DNA of 64,000 nucleotides from Bacteroides sp. (GCA_021201335.1 JAJQFD010000048.1:46278-110277), one strand, 5' to 3'; numbered from the stretch's first letter, positions 24,886 to 34,227 are shown. Notes: generated by a model from the sequence alone, not told the origin. Numbers and translations: made by a program.

Positions 24886-25965
24886 TTAATAAACTGCGGG
24901 ATTAACAATCTGAATACAGCGCCTCAGGTTATAATAAGGAATACCAGTTTTCGAGAAATAATCACGGTCGAGGTAAAAGGCGCCAAACCCTCCTTTCCTT
25001 CCCTGAGTGGGGTTCCATCGTGCCATTCCTTCCAGAGAATACATCCGACTGCCGTCTGTGGTAAGTGTATTACCATCCGCTTCAGTAAAAGGCGATCCAC
25101 CATTTTCATACCAGCTGCCGAAGTTTTCTACAACAATGAATTTGGAGGGAGGTGCCCAACTAATCAGATTATAATAAGATTGCAGACGAGTAGCAGAGTG
25201 TTCGGTAAAACCCTGTGTATAGGCCTGCCTGATATAATAATCTACGTATGGTTCGGTTTCTTCCGGAGGATAATGGGTAAAGAAATCAATCATAAATAGC
25301 ACGTCGGGATATTTTCCTCTCGGTCCAAAAAATTCTCCAACGGCTTCCGCTACTATGGCAATGTATTTTGAATTTTTGCTCCATATCGAGCCCGATGCCG
25401 GTTCATAGTCTATGTCAATACCATCAACGCCTGCATCCAGTGCCCATTGTACCAAATATTTGCCATAAGCTTTTAAAGCTTCTTCTCGATAGGCTTCCAG
25501 TTGGTCGCCATCCTCCATTTCCGTACCGAGATCATACTCTTTGCCCTCATACGTAAATACCTGATTCTTACTTGCATCAGCATGGATCACGAAACGTGTT
25601 CCTTTTACCTGCTGGCAATGTTTCATATCTTCGTAAGCTACCGGCAAAAAATCTTCAGAGGGCACACCCATCCACAGATTGACGATATCAAGGCTATCCG
25701 GAAGTCCCATAATGCGTTCTCCCCAAGACGCTGGATCTTTATAAGGATCTTCAACCCCTTCGATAGGAGCATATGCAGCATAGTATCCAAAGAATAATGT
25801 ATGGTCTGATTTCTTATAAGCTCTCAGATTCGCGTAGTATTGCTCATCATACGTTTTCAACCTTTGAACTACTTCAGCCTCTACATCCGTATCGCAACTA
25901 ATGAATAGTGGGGATAATATAAATAGAATCAATAAGCTGAATAGCTGAGTTTTTATCTTTTTCAT
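24886..25965 (-). CDS. GH18 endo-beta-N-acetylglucosaminidase-like lipoprotein
   Basis: The 359-residue lipoprotein (lipobox FISC, Cys24) carries the GH18 motif DGIDIDYE at residues 181-188, with Asp186 stabilising the N-acetyl group and Glu188 as acid. The short barrel without chitinase insertion domains, the lipoprotein signal and SusCD/DUF1735 neighbours match the Bacteroides ENGases of the EndoBT-3987 type, which cut between the two core GlcNAc of N-glycans. The alternative, a chitinase, is less likely from context. It follows SusD1 by 26 bases and would release the glycan that SusCD import. Confidence 0.9.
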   Translation of the reverse strand: MKKIKTQLFSLLILFILSPLFISCDTDVEAEVVQRLKTYDEQYYANLRAYKKSDHTLFFGYYAAYAPIEGVEDPYKDPASWGERIMGLPDSLDIVNLWMGVPSEDFLPVAYEDMKHCQQVKGTRFVIHADASKNQVFTYEGKEYDLGTEMEDGDQLEAYREEALKAYGKYLVQWALDAGVDGIDIDYEPASGSIWSKNSKYIAIVAEAVGEFFGPRGKYPDVLFMIDFFTHYPPEETEPYVDYYIRQAYTQGFTEHSATRLQSYYNLISWAPPSKFIVVENFGSWYENGGSPFTEADGNTLTTDGSRMYSLEGMARWNPTQGRKGGFGAFYLDRDYFSKTGIPYYNLRRCIQIVNPAVY

Positions 25966-25991
25966 CTTCGTTCAATTTTGATAGTAAACAA

Positions 25992-27618
25992 TCATTTCTT
26001 ATCCCACCAGAGTTTCACTCCTCCGTTGTCCTGTCCACCCAGTTTTGACACACCTGTCAACACTCCTTCTCTGTTGTTATTGTACTCAGATTGAGGATAA
26101 GGGATGCGACGCACCTGAATATCAGTATCAATGGAACCATTGCTGTTGTTCGTAACCACAGGAATCAATTTCGGATATCCGGTCCTACGGAATTCAGCCC
26201 AACCTTCGGGGCCATCCGGAAATAAGGCTATCCACTTCTGTGTAATGATCCGTTCCAAATTTTCTTCTTCGGAAGCTGAAGCATCCCAGGCAATTGTAAT
26301 CGAACTGGGTGCGGGCGCATTTAAAGAAGAACCTTGTGCATTGTCGACAAATCCTATGGGAGTACTGGTTGCATCAGCAATATAAGTATCGTATCCACTG
26401 ATGTTGTTTTCCTCGAAAGATGCAGCAATTCCTCTTTCATAAAATTCCTGTGCTGTTCCCCCCATCGGCCAGCCACGAAGTGCTCCTTCTGCTCTGAGGA
26501 AGAAAGATTCAGCGGCCGTCATCCAAACAATCTCTGTAGAGTTCTCGTCCACATTAATGTTTGAGATATACCTTGAGTCTACATACCTGTCCCAGACGGA
26601 AGTAGAAATTCCCTGCCGAACTCCGTGATAACCTCCATCTTCAGTGGCACGGGTAAAGTAAGCAGCCAACCTCGGATCGTTGTACCCATTCATGTAGGCA
26701 TCCATAGAGGCTCCCATTCGTGCTTCACCGGCGTTGAAGTTATAAGCTATATCATATAATGGATGAAAATAAACAAGGTTAGAAGAATGTTTCAAAGTAG
26801 CCCTTTCATTGGCGGATGAGATAAAACCAATAGTATTATCTACTGATTTTTTTTGCTTCGGCTTCCGCCAGAGAAGGATCCGCAAATCTTACCCGGAGTG
26901 CGAGGCGTAAACGAAGTGTATTGGCGAACTTCACCCATTTAGTTGCATCTCCACTGTAAACCAAATCGTAGTCTTCAAGGATTGTAGCGGAAGGATTACC
27001 ATGTACATAATCAGTCAACACGTCAATGGCTTCGTCCAGTTCTTCAAAGAATTTCTTATAAACTTCTTCCTGACTGTCGTAGTTGTTGCTTAACGAACCG
27101 CTTCCGTAATTTATATAAGGTATAGGCCCATACGCATCGGTCACCCGGTGCATAGCTTCTACTTTAATAACCGTTGCAAGGGCTGCTATCTGGGGACGTT
27201 GATGCTCATTTGCTATCTTCACGATTTCCTGCCAGGCGGGCATCACCCGTGAAAATGGCTTGGTAAACGATTGCTCAATCCAACCCGTGATAAAGTTATA
27301 AGAACCATTGTGGCTTCCACTGTACCATGTACCTGTGGGAGCAATATAGCCGGAGAACAAGTCGCTGCTAAGTCCCTGTGCCACCTGGTAGTCACTACTT
27401 TCGTTGCCACCACCGTCTTTAAACAATACCACATTCTTTTGCATTTGAGTAAAGAAAGAGCCTGTTTTAAGGTCGTCAGCCTCCATCATTTCCTCCGTTG
27501 CTTCATGCTTGTTGGTATTATACCCTTCAAAAGAATCTGTACATGCTATAAATAGGATAACGAATAATATGTACGATAAGGGTAATTGAGTCCAGGAAAT
27601 TATCTTATGTGTATTCAT
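25992..27618 (-). pseudogene. SusD-like outer-membrane lipoprotein, split by a single-base frameshift
   Basis: Two overlapping readings together make one SusD/RagB protein. 26836-27618 gives 260 residues with a lipoprotein signal (IACTDSFEGYNTN) and the TPR-rich N-terminal half, ending AEAEAKKISR then stop. 25992-26885 supplies the C-terminal half in another frame (SVDNTIGFISSANE onward, with ERIITQKWIALFPDGPEGW and the usual C-terminal LWWD). The switch is at eight A on the coding strand (26847-26854): seven A would restore AEAKKSVDN. SusD caps the SusC pore and binds glycan. It may be a true mutation, a phase-variable or slippage-corrected gene, or a sequencing error. Confidence 0.85.
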
Positions 27619-27642
27619 AACTTTCTAATTAACTAAGATTGA

Positions 27643-30600
27643 TTAAAACTGTACCTTCACTGAGAAACCCAGATTACGCAGGCTTGGCAACATAAAATAA
27701 TCCACACCCTGATAGTAAGTTCCCGTATTAGCTGTCAGTTCAGGGTCATAAGGAGCTTTTCTGTAGAAGAAGAATAAATTACGACCCGTAAAAGAAACAT
27801 TGAGTCCTTTTATCACGTTTGTCCATTTACTGACAGGTATATCATAACCCAGTGAGAGTTCACTCAAACGTACGTTGGTTGCACTATAGGTGTACATCGA
27901 ACCGATACCGGATGTGCCACCACCTACTGTCTGATAGTATTCTTTGGCAGGAATGTATCTGCCATTCACCAAAGCCCCTCCGGCATCGCGTGCTTCCGCA
28001 GAAGCTTTGGATACACCGAATGCGTCCAGCATGGCCTGTGTATTGGAAACTACGATTCCTCCCACCCGTGCAGTAATCAGGAAGCCCAAAGAAATTCCGT
28101 TCCAACTGACAGTATTGTGCCATCCCATATTGTATTTAGGACTACTGTTTCCGGCATATACGAAGTTATTTTGGTCGGCAACTACTACCTGGTCGGACGG
28201 ATGTACATAGATAGCTCCATGTTCGTCGGTTTTGAGTGTATTCACATAGATGTCTCCCATAGAGCCTCCTTCTTTCAGTACCATCTTATAACTTCCTGTA
28301 CCTCCCATATCAATTTCGGAAAGAGATATGATCTCACCGGTAACAGGGTTTGTCCATTCCGGGAGGAGTTCTTTAATCTTATTCTTATTTAAAGAATAAG
28401 TAAGTCCGGTATCCCATCTTACTTTCCCAAAGTCATCGCCATATCTGAGTCCTATCTCTATACCTTTATTATCAACTCGTCCGGCATTTAAAATCACACT
28501 AGTATAACCCGAAGATGAAGATAAGGTCGGTTCGAAGAACTGGTTGTAGGTACTTGATTTATAGAAAGTAGCATCCAGTTTCAACTTGTTTTTAAAGAAT
28601 GCCATATTAGTTCCTACCTCCCATGATTTGGTACGCTCAGGTTTCAGAGCCGTATTCGGCATCCGGGTTTGCGTTACCGGATAACCTCCCGACAGGCTGT
28701 AAGTCGGTATTGTCAGGAATGGTTCCGGCTCGTTACCTACTTCCGAGTAAGATACACGTAGCTTTAAATAAGGCAGAATGTTATTCTGTATTCTAAAGAT
28801 CTCCGTAATAATACCGGAAAGTCCGATAGTCGGATAAAAGAAGGAATTGGTATCGGATCCAGCTAGCGTAGAAGCCCAGTCATTACGGGCAGTCATATCC
28901 AGATAGACCATATTCTTATAGCCCAGCTGCATACTGGCAAAGATGGATTGCTTTTGTTTTTTATAACCTTCCTGTGAAGACTCCGATGTTGTTTTATTCA
29001 CATTGGCATAGGTAAACAGGTTGGCAACCCCATGAAGTTTACCTCCATACATATTCTGATCATACTTCACATCTTCTATACTTGCACCGATATTGGCAGT
29101 CAGCCCAAACATATCGTTGGCGAAATATTTATTGATGCTCAACAAGGCTTCTCCATATATCTGACGGGTAGATGTTTCGTTCAATGAATAATACCCATTA
29201 TCGGACGCAAACAAAGTATTGGTGGAAGCGTGGTATTTCTTCTCATATGTATCGTTGCTTTTATCCAGTTTGGCCCGTCCGGAAAGGTTGATCCAATCGG
29301 CAAATTCATACTTCAAGGAGATATTGGTCATGTAGCGTTCTTTGTGATTGATAAACCGGTCGCGCTCAATAATCCAGTAAGGATTTTGCATGGACAAACC
29401 CTGGTCGCCATAAGGCCAGAACTGGGTTTGAAGGTTGCGTGACGCATCATATCTTTCGAAAGTCTTCACTTTTTCAAAATCATCTCCGGGAGGGAATAAA
29501 TATACCGGAACCAACGGATTGAAATACAATCCCTGTGAGGTCATGTTTTCTTCCTTCACATTGCTCGTCATAAAACCCAGATCCAGCGTCATCTTATCTT
29601 TGAGGAATTTGGATGTATTGCGGACAGAGAAGTTGTAGCGTGTATATTCATTGTTACTGATGATACCATCGGCGTTTACACTTCCCAGAGACAAGTAGGT
29701 TTGGTTTTGCTGAGTACCGGTTGACAGACTGATAGAGTTAGAGATATTTACCCCTGTCTGGAAGAAATCTGCCGGATCGTAGCTGGAAGGAATCGATAGT
29801 TTTTCTCCCCAGCTATAGTAACTTCCCTGTTCGGATGGTCCGTATGTGTTCTGGAATTCGGGCAGCAACAACGGAGAAGAGAAAGAAGTATTATTCGATA
29901 CAGTAACAGAGAGCCTACCTTCTTTTCCTTTCTTGGTGGTAACCAATACAACCCCGTTGGCAGCCGAACTACCGTATAAGGCAGCAGCCGAAGGGCCACT
30001 CAGTACAGAAATGCTTTCAATGTCATCCGGATTCATATTCGAGATACCGTCACCTGTTTGTCCTGCACCGGAGAAAAGGTCATCCGGTTGTGCTGTGGAG
30101 AGGCTGGGCATAGGAATACCATCAATTACATACAAAGCATTGTTATTACCCGAAATGGATTTAACCCCTCTCATCACTACGCGGGAAGATCCACCGATAC
30201 CACTTGATGAACTATTGATAGTGACACCTGCTATTTTACCATTCAGATTATTAACGAAGTTGGCATCCGATACCTTGTTTATATCACTGGCAGAAAGTTG
30301 CTGTACATTATAGGATAATGATTTGGCTTCTTTCCGGATACCTAAGGCAGTAACAACCACCTCGTTCAATGCAATTTGGTCTTCAGTCATAGTGATATTC
30401 AACTGCTTGCCGTCTCTCACTGTAATCTCCTGGCTGGTATAGCCGGTATAAGTAATCAGCAGCACATCACCGGTATTCACGCTCATCTGGAAATTACCAT
30501 TCAGGTCGGTAATTGTACCGCCGGTTGTGCCTTTTACCCGTATATTCACCCCGATAAGAGGTTCTCCCGAGTTATCTCTCACAATCCCTTTAATAGGGAA

Positions 30601-30969
30601 CTGCGAATCCTGTGCAACAACATTCAATTTACTGGTCGACAGGATAATCTGTTTATCTACAATGGTGTAACTGATATTTGTTCCTGCAAATATCTCATTA
30701 AGCATTTGCTTGATATCTCCATTACGGTTTTTGAGGGATATAACACGATTGGTCTGGATCGTCTTATCATTATAGAGAAATACGTAATCAGAATTTTCCT
30801 CTATATTGTTTAGCACCTGCTCAATGGTTGCGTTAGTCATTGAGATCGCAATTTTGGTTTTCTGCGCATATCCAGATGCAGCCTGCATGTGGAAAGCGAC
30901 GAAAAACAATAATACTAAACTAATCTTCATGGCTAAAGGAAGTTTTAGATTTATAGCACATTTCAGCAT
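27643..30969 (-). CDS. SusC-like TonB-dependent outer-membrane transporter with STN signalling domain (SusC1)
   Basis: The 1108-residue reading has a signal segment (MKISLVLLFFVAFHMQAASG at residues 14-33), an STN domain (about 40-110; NATIEQVLNNIEENSDYVFL), a CarboxypepD_reg-like domain (about 125-205), the TonB box/plug (NEVVVTALGIRKEAKSLSY, VIDGIPM) and a 22-strand barrel ending GFSVKVQF. The STN domain implies signalling to a FecR anti-sigma factor, probably FecR1 just upstream. The start is uncertain: an ATG at 30996-30998 with nine instead of eight A would extend this frame as MKKKHPFIAHMLK. As written, translation begins at 30969 or 30930. Confidence 0.93.
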   Translation of the reverse strand: MLKCAINLKLPLAMKISLVLLFFVAFHMQAASGYAQKTKIAISMTNATIEQVLNNIEENSDYVFLYNDKTIQTNRVISLKNRNGDIKQMLNEIFAGTNISYTIVDKQIILSTSKLNVVAQDSQFPIKGIVRDNSGEPLIGVNIRVKGTTGGTITDLNGNFQMSVNTGDVLLITYTGYTSQEITVRDGKQLNITMTEDQIALNEVVVTALGIRKEAKSLSYNVQQLSASDINKVSDANFVNNLNGKIAGVTINSSSSGIGGSSRVVMRGVKSISGNNNALYVIDGIPMPSLSTAQPDDLFSGAGQTGDGISNMNPDDIESISVLSGPSAAALYGSSAANGVVLVTTKKGKEGRLSVTVSNNTSFSSPLLLPEFQNTYGPSEQGSYYSWGEKLSIPSSYDPADFFQTGVNISNSISLSTGTQQNQTYLSLGSVNADGIISNNEYTRYNFSVRNTSKFLKDKMTLDLGFMTSNVKEENMTSQGLYFNPLVPVYLFPPGDDFEKVKTFERYDASRNLQTQFWPYGDQGLSMQNPYWIIERDRFINHKERYMTNISLKYEFADWINLSGRAKLDKSNDTYEKKYHASTNTLFASDNGYYSLNETSTRQIYGEALLSINKYFANDMFGLTANIGASIEDVKYDQNMYGGKLHGVANLFTYANVNKTTSESSQEGYKKQKQSIFASMQLGYKNMVYLDMTARNDWASTLAGSDTNSFFYPTIGLSGIITEIFRIQNNILPYLKLRVSYSEVGNEPEPFLTIPTYSLSGGYPVTQTRMPNTALKPERTKSWEVGTNMAFFKNKLKLDATFYKSSTYNQFFEPTLSSSSGYTSVILNAGRVDNKGIEIGLRYGDDFGKVRWDTGLTYSLNKNKIKELLPEWTNPVTGEIISLSEIDMGGTGSYKMVLKEGGSMGDIYVNTLKTDEHGAIYVHPSDQVVVADQNNFVYAGNSSPKYNMGWHNTVSWNGISLGFLITARVGGIVVSNTQAMLDAFGVSKASAEARDAGGALVNGRYIPAKEYYQTVGGGTSGIGSMYTYSATNVRLSELSLGYDIPVSKWTNVIKGLNVSFTGRNLFFFYRKAPYDPELTANTGTYYQGVDYFMLPSLRNLGFSVKVQF

Positions 30970-31178
30970 ATGCGCTATAAACGGATGTTTTTTTTCATAA
31001 CTTTACGGCTAACTAAAGTTTGTTACTGGTAATGAACTATTGGTTTTGATTTTCGGACGAATTTGCGAGACTCTGCCGAAAATCCTGAATGTAGGGAAGG
31101 TGGTTGTCTGACAGCCCCTTCTTTTTAGTTTTTCATGTATTGCTATTTCATAGGCAACTATTGGTTTTAAGATTTGTA

Positions 31179-32222
31179 TTAATGTAATTCTACTTTAATT
31201 TTCTTACGGGATAAGGTTCCGTCATCATGCTGAACCGGCTCTTCAATACTCCATTTCATGTGAGCAGATTTACTCAGGTAATCGAGTATCTGTATCAGGG
31301 TTTCATTCTGGAATGTCGCCCGGTATTTGTATTCCTTACCGGATTTATTTTGGAACTCTATATCTGTATTGAAATGCCTGGAAAGCCGTTTAAATATATC
31401 ATCAAGTGGCGCATTGCGAAAAATCAGCTTCCCGTCTTTCCAGGCAGTTTTCTCATATACATCTATAATTGATTTCTGAAAAGTGTCAGAAGATTTGTCA
31501 TAAGCCAGTCGCTCTCCGGGTTTCAGCGAAATTGTTTGTTGTTGATCAGGGGAAATTACGCTTACCTGACCTTTTTCCAGTACGGTTTCAATGATGGACT
31601 CATCCGGATAAGCATTCACATTAAACTGTGTTCCATACACGTAAACGCTCAAGCCATTGGCCATAGTCACATAGAAAGGTTTTTCGGGATTGGCTTGAAC
31701 CTCAAAATATGCTTCTCCCTCCAGTTCCACTTTCCTCTCCCGGGAATCAAAATTCAAGGTATGGCGAAGCTTCGTGCCGCCATTCAACCACACAACAGAC
31801 TGGTCAGGAAGTTCATACCGGGTAATCGTACCCCTCGGTGTGTTTATTTCAGCATATCGGGTCTCCAACTCCGGTTTAGAGAAATTCAAGTAAGTAAGGA
31901 TAAGCGTAGTGACCAGCAATGGCAAGGACAAAAATGCAGCATAGCGCATCCATTGTTTTTGTAAGCTGACTTTCCTTTCTTTCCGTATTACTTTTTGTGT
32001 ACGTGAGAAAGCAGCTTTTACATCAATGTCTTCGATTTCTTTTATATCTTGAGCAATAGACAAAGAGAGTCGCAGATTTTGTAGGTGACCGCGCAATTCT
32101 TCCGAACTTTCCAGCGCCCTTTCAATTTCTTTTTGTTCTTCAGCTGTACATTTGCCTAAGCAGTAATTAAGTAACAATTCAGGGGTAAACATAGTATTAT
32201 TGCTTTTAATAGGGTTATTCAT
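31179..32222 (-). CDS. FecR-family anti-sigma factor (FecR1)
   Basis: The 347-residue protein has an N-terminal anti-sigma region (about 10-75), one membrane helix (about 90-112; WMRYAAFLSLPLLVTTLILT), a periplasmic FecR domain (about 130-225; TPRGTITRYELPDQSVVWLN, GEAYFEV) and a C-terminal STN-like DUF4974 domain (about 265-345; DDIFKRLSRHFNTDIEF). It should hold an ECF sigma factor until an STN-bearing SusC signals. It is upstream of and on the same strand as SusC1. Its probable partner ECF1 is transcribed away from it, an unusual arrangement. Confidence 0.93.
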   Translation of the reverse strand: MNNPIKSNNTMFTPELLLNYCLGKCTAEEQKEIERALESSEELRGHLQNLRLSLSIAQDIKEIEDIDVKAAFSRTQKVIRKERKVSLQKQWMRYAAFLSLPLLVTTLILTYLNFSKPELETRYAEINTPRGTITRYELPDQSVVWLNGGTKLRHTLNFDSRERKVELEGEAYFEVQANPEKPFYVTMANGLSVYVYGTQFNVNAYPDESIIETVLEKGQVSVISPDQQQTISLKPGERLAYDKSSDTFQKSIIDVYEKTAWKDGKLIFRNAPLDDIFKRLSRHFNTDIEFQNKSGKEYKYRATFQNETLIQILDYLSKSAHMKWSIEEPVQHDDGTLSRKKIKVELH

Positions 32223-32412
32223 CCTTTTCTTTGTCCATTCATTTATTAGTAATACAACTGGCCCGACAGAAAAGGACAGGAGAAAAACGTTTTTTGAAGA
32301 ATAAATTCAAAAAAGATGTTCGCTCATTCTATTCACATTGTTTTTTAGTTCAAACTTGTTTCAATTCATTTTTTTATCTAACTTGCATTGCATTTGAACG
32401 CCTAAATACCAT

Positions 32413-32985
32413 ATGAGAAACACTATACCCTACAGTAGCCATGAAATTCGTTTTAAAAAACTATACGAGGAATACTATGCCCCTTTCTGCCTGTATGCCA
32501 AAAGATTTATTGAAGACCGCTATGTAAGGGAGGACATTGTATCTGATGTATTCGCAACACTTTGGCGAAGAAGGGAGGAAATAGACTTAAGGCCGGAGAC
32601 TGCCCTTGCTTTTCTAAAAATGTGTGTGAAGAACAGTTGCCTGAATCACATCAAGCACCTTCATTACGAAATTGATTATGCGGAGGTATATAAAAAGAAA
32701 AAACCATTGTATGAACAATCTCCGGATACCCTATATAATCTGGAAGAATTATACGAACTGCTCTACAAAAGCCTGGAGAAACTACCAGAGAATTACCGCC
32801 TTGTTTTTATCAAGCATTTCTTTGAAGGAAAAACACATGCGGAAATAGCTGAAGAGTTGCGGTTAAGCGTTAAATCAATAGATCGTTACAAACAAAAAGT
32901 TATTGCAATACTCCAAGAGGATTTAAAAGATTATCTGCCTCTCCTGCTCCTCGTGCTTTATCAGTCTTCTGGTTACTCCGGGTAA
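32413..32985 (+). CDS. ECF sigma-70 family RNA polymerase sigma factor (ECF1)
   Basis: The 190-residue protein has region 2 (about 12-80; YEEYYAPFCLYAKRFIEDRY) and region 4 (about 118-172; LEKLPENYRLVFIKHFFEG, then AEELRLSVKSIDRYKQKV) of PUL-type ECF sigma factors. It should direct RNA polymerase to PUL promoters once freed from FecR. It diverges from FecR1 over 190 bases, so the two may share a control region. The last 18 residues are hydrophobic (YLPLLLLVLYQSSG), common in this group. Confidence 0.93.
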   Translation: MRNTIPYSSHEIRFKKLYEEYYAPFCLYAKRFIEDRYVREDIVSDVFATLWRRREEIDLRPETALAFLKMCVKNSCLNHIKHLHYEIDYAEVYKKKKPLYEQSPDTLYNLEELYELLYKSLEKLPENYRLVFIKHFFEGKTHAEIAEELRLSVKSIDRYKQKVIAILQEDLKDYLPLLLLVLYQSSGYSG

Positions 32986-33500
32986 ATAGGTTCCTGCGAC
33001 TTCCACTTAATCCAGTAGCATCCGACTTAAATGCCAGTAGGTTTTGACTCAACTTCCGGTAGGTTTGGAGGCAATTCCCGGCAGGCAATTTGAATAAATG
33101 TCCGACAACAATCTTCTACAGCATCGGCGGCGGAAACATGGCTCATGTATCTTATGATGATATTTATTTATTATATTCATTATTATATATTTATTAAAGA
33201 GGTTACATATAAGGTCGAGGATAAGGTTGATAGTATGGTTGACTTTATTAAGGAGTAGATTTTAACAGATAATTATCTTATAACAATCTTTATACCAACG
33301 GATTATAGATTAAAATTAATCTCATTTTCGGAGTATTGAATGTTCCTATCGAATGCTTTCCGGCAATTCCTCAGTCATCGGTGCATTCGAGTGCCTTCTA
33401 TAACTTCGTTCTACCCCATTCATAGTCCTTCCGCGTTATAAGGGTAGGACGAAAACAGATGAATAAAAGCAAAACACTATCAAAAAAAGAATACAGAGAT
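32986..33500. other. Non-coding region between the two sigma-factor genes, with degenerate 22-bp repeats
   Basis: No gene is supported. Directly after ECF1, about 32998-33083 holds three to four diverged copies of a 22-base unit ending in CCAGTAGG, CCGGTAGG and CCGGCAGG. The rest (33100-33340) is AT-rich with a short palindrome AGATTAAAATTAATCT, and no clear terminator follows ECF1. Confidence 0.5.
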
Positions 33501-33532
33501 TTTGTATAATCCGAAAAGGATGCTTTTCTTTG
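33501..33532 (+). promoter_or_regulatory. Probable promoter for ECF2
   Basis: TTTG (33501-33504), 20 bases, then TTTCTTTG (about 33525-33532), one mismatch from TAnnTTTG. Transcription would start after the first possible TTG codon of the reading frame, which supports the ATG at 33556 as the real start of ECF2. Confidence 0.5.
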
Positions 33533-33555
33533 TATTCAGATTGAGACCATTGTTA

Positions 33556-34116
33556 ATGACTAAAATCACTCCTCTTGATTCCATGCAGGCTTTCTCCTCT
33601 TTCTTTCTGGAAAACCAGGAGAAGTTTCTCTCTTTTGCCTGTTCTTATACCAGAGACAGGGCAGAAGCCGAAGATATCTTAATGGAGTCCATGATTACTT
33701 TATGGGAGAATCGGGAGAGATGGCAGGAAGGAAGCAACCTTCACGGACTGCTCCTAACCATCGTCAAAAACAAATGCCTCAATTACCTGCAACATGAACA
33801 GATTAAATTCCGGGCACAGGAAAACATTAATGAACACCGTCAGAGAGAACTTAGTCTAAGGATTTCAACTCTCGAAGCTTGTGAACCAGATTCTTTGTTT
33901 AACAATGAAATACAGCTTCTCTTATCCAAGGCCCTGAAGAAGCTTCCCAGTCAAAGCCGAAAGATTTTCATCTTGAGCCGACAGGAAAATACACCTAATA
34001 AAAAAATAGCAGAACAATTAGGTGTATCCGTAAAAACCGTTGAGTTTCACATTACTAAAACACTTAAATTCCTTCGCCAGGAATTAAAAGATTACCTGGT
34101 TTCCATTCTTTTTTAA
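33556..34116 (+). CDS. ECF sigma-70 family RNA polymerase sigma factor (ECF2)
   Basis: From the ATG at 33556 the protein has 186 residues (MTKITPLDSMQAFSSFFLEN). Region 2 (about 12-80; ACSYTRDRAEAEDILMES) and region 4 (about 118-178; LKKLPSQSRKIFILSRQ, AEQLGVSVKTVEFHITKTL) are clear. The frame stays open upstream to a TTG at 33502, but that would precede the predicted transcription start. FecR2 follows on the same strand after 111 bases, the usual sigma/anti-sigma order. It is the likely reader of the twin promoters at 34134 and 40477. Confidence 0.92.
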   Translation: MTKITPLDSMQAFSSFFLENQEKFLSFACSYTRDRAEAEDILMESMITLWENRERWQEGSNLHGLLLTIVKNKCLNYLQHEQIKFRAQENINEHRQRELSLRISTLEACEPDSLFNNEIQLLLSKALKKLPSQSRKIFILSRQENTPNKKIAEQLGVSVKTVEFHITKTLKFLRQELKDYLVSILF

Positions 34117-34133
34117 AAAAAGTTCTCTTTTCC

Positions 34134-34167
34134 ATTAGGGTTGTCATTTCGTGGACTGTTATATATA
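34134..34167 (+). promoter_or_regulatory. ECF-type promoter A, before FecR2-SusC2-SusD2
   Basis: ATTAGGGTT (AGGGTT at 34137-34142), exactly 14 bases, then TGTTATATATA (34157-34167), 60 bases before FecR2. The same two boxes with the same spacing recur before SusC3. They differ from the housekeeping consensus and so look like sites for a specialised sigma factor. Confidence 0.65.
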
Positions 34168-34227
34168 CAGAAGAGAGAAAAAAGAATTTTTTTACTCTTC
34201 CCTTGATATAATAACAGAATAACTAAA

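Noticed and set aside
24886..25965. Chitinase
   Set aside because: The GH18 motif alone would allow it, but the lipoprotein signal, compact barrel and SusCD/DUF1735 neighbours fit an N-glycan endoglycosidase better.
26847..26854. Programmed ribosomal frameshift site
   Set aside because: Eight A could slip on the ribosome, but no downstream structure or conserved stimulatory signal was seen, so mutation or polymerase slippage is simpler.
25992..27618. Two separate genes for the SusD1 halves
   Set aside because: The halves overlap and together rebuild one full SusD across a homopolymer; the second half lacks a signal peptide and a credible start.
33502..33555. 18-residue extension of ECF2 from a TTG codon
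   Set aside because: The extension overlaps the predicted promoter and has no sigma-factor similarity.
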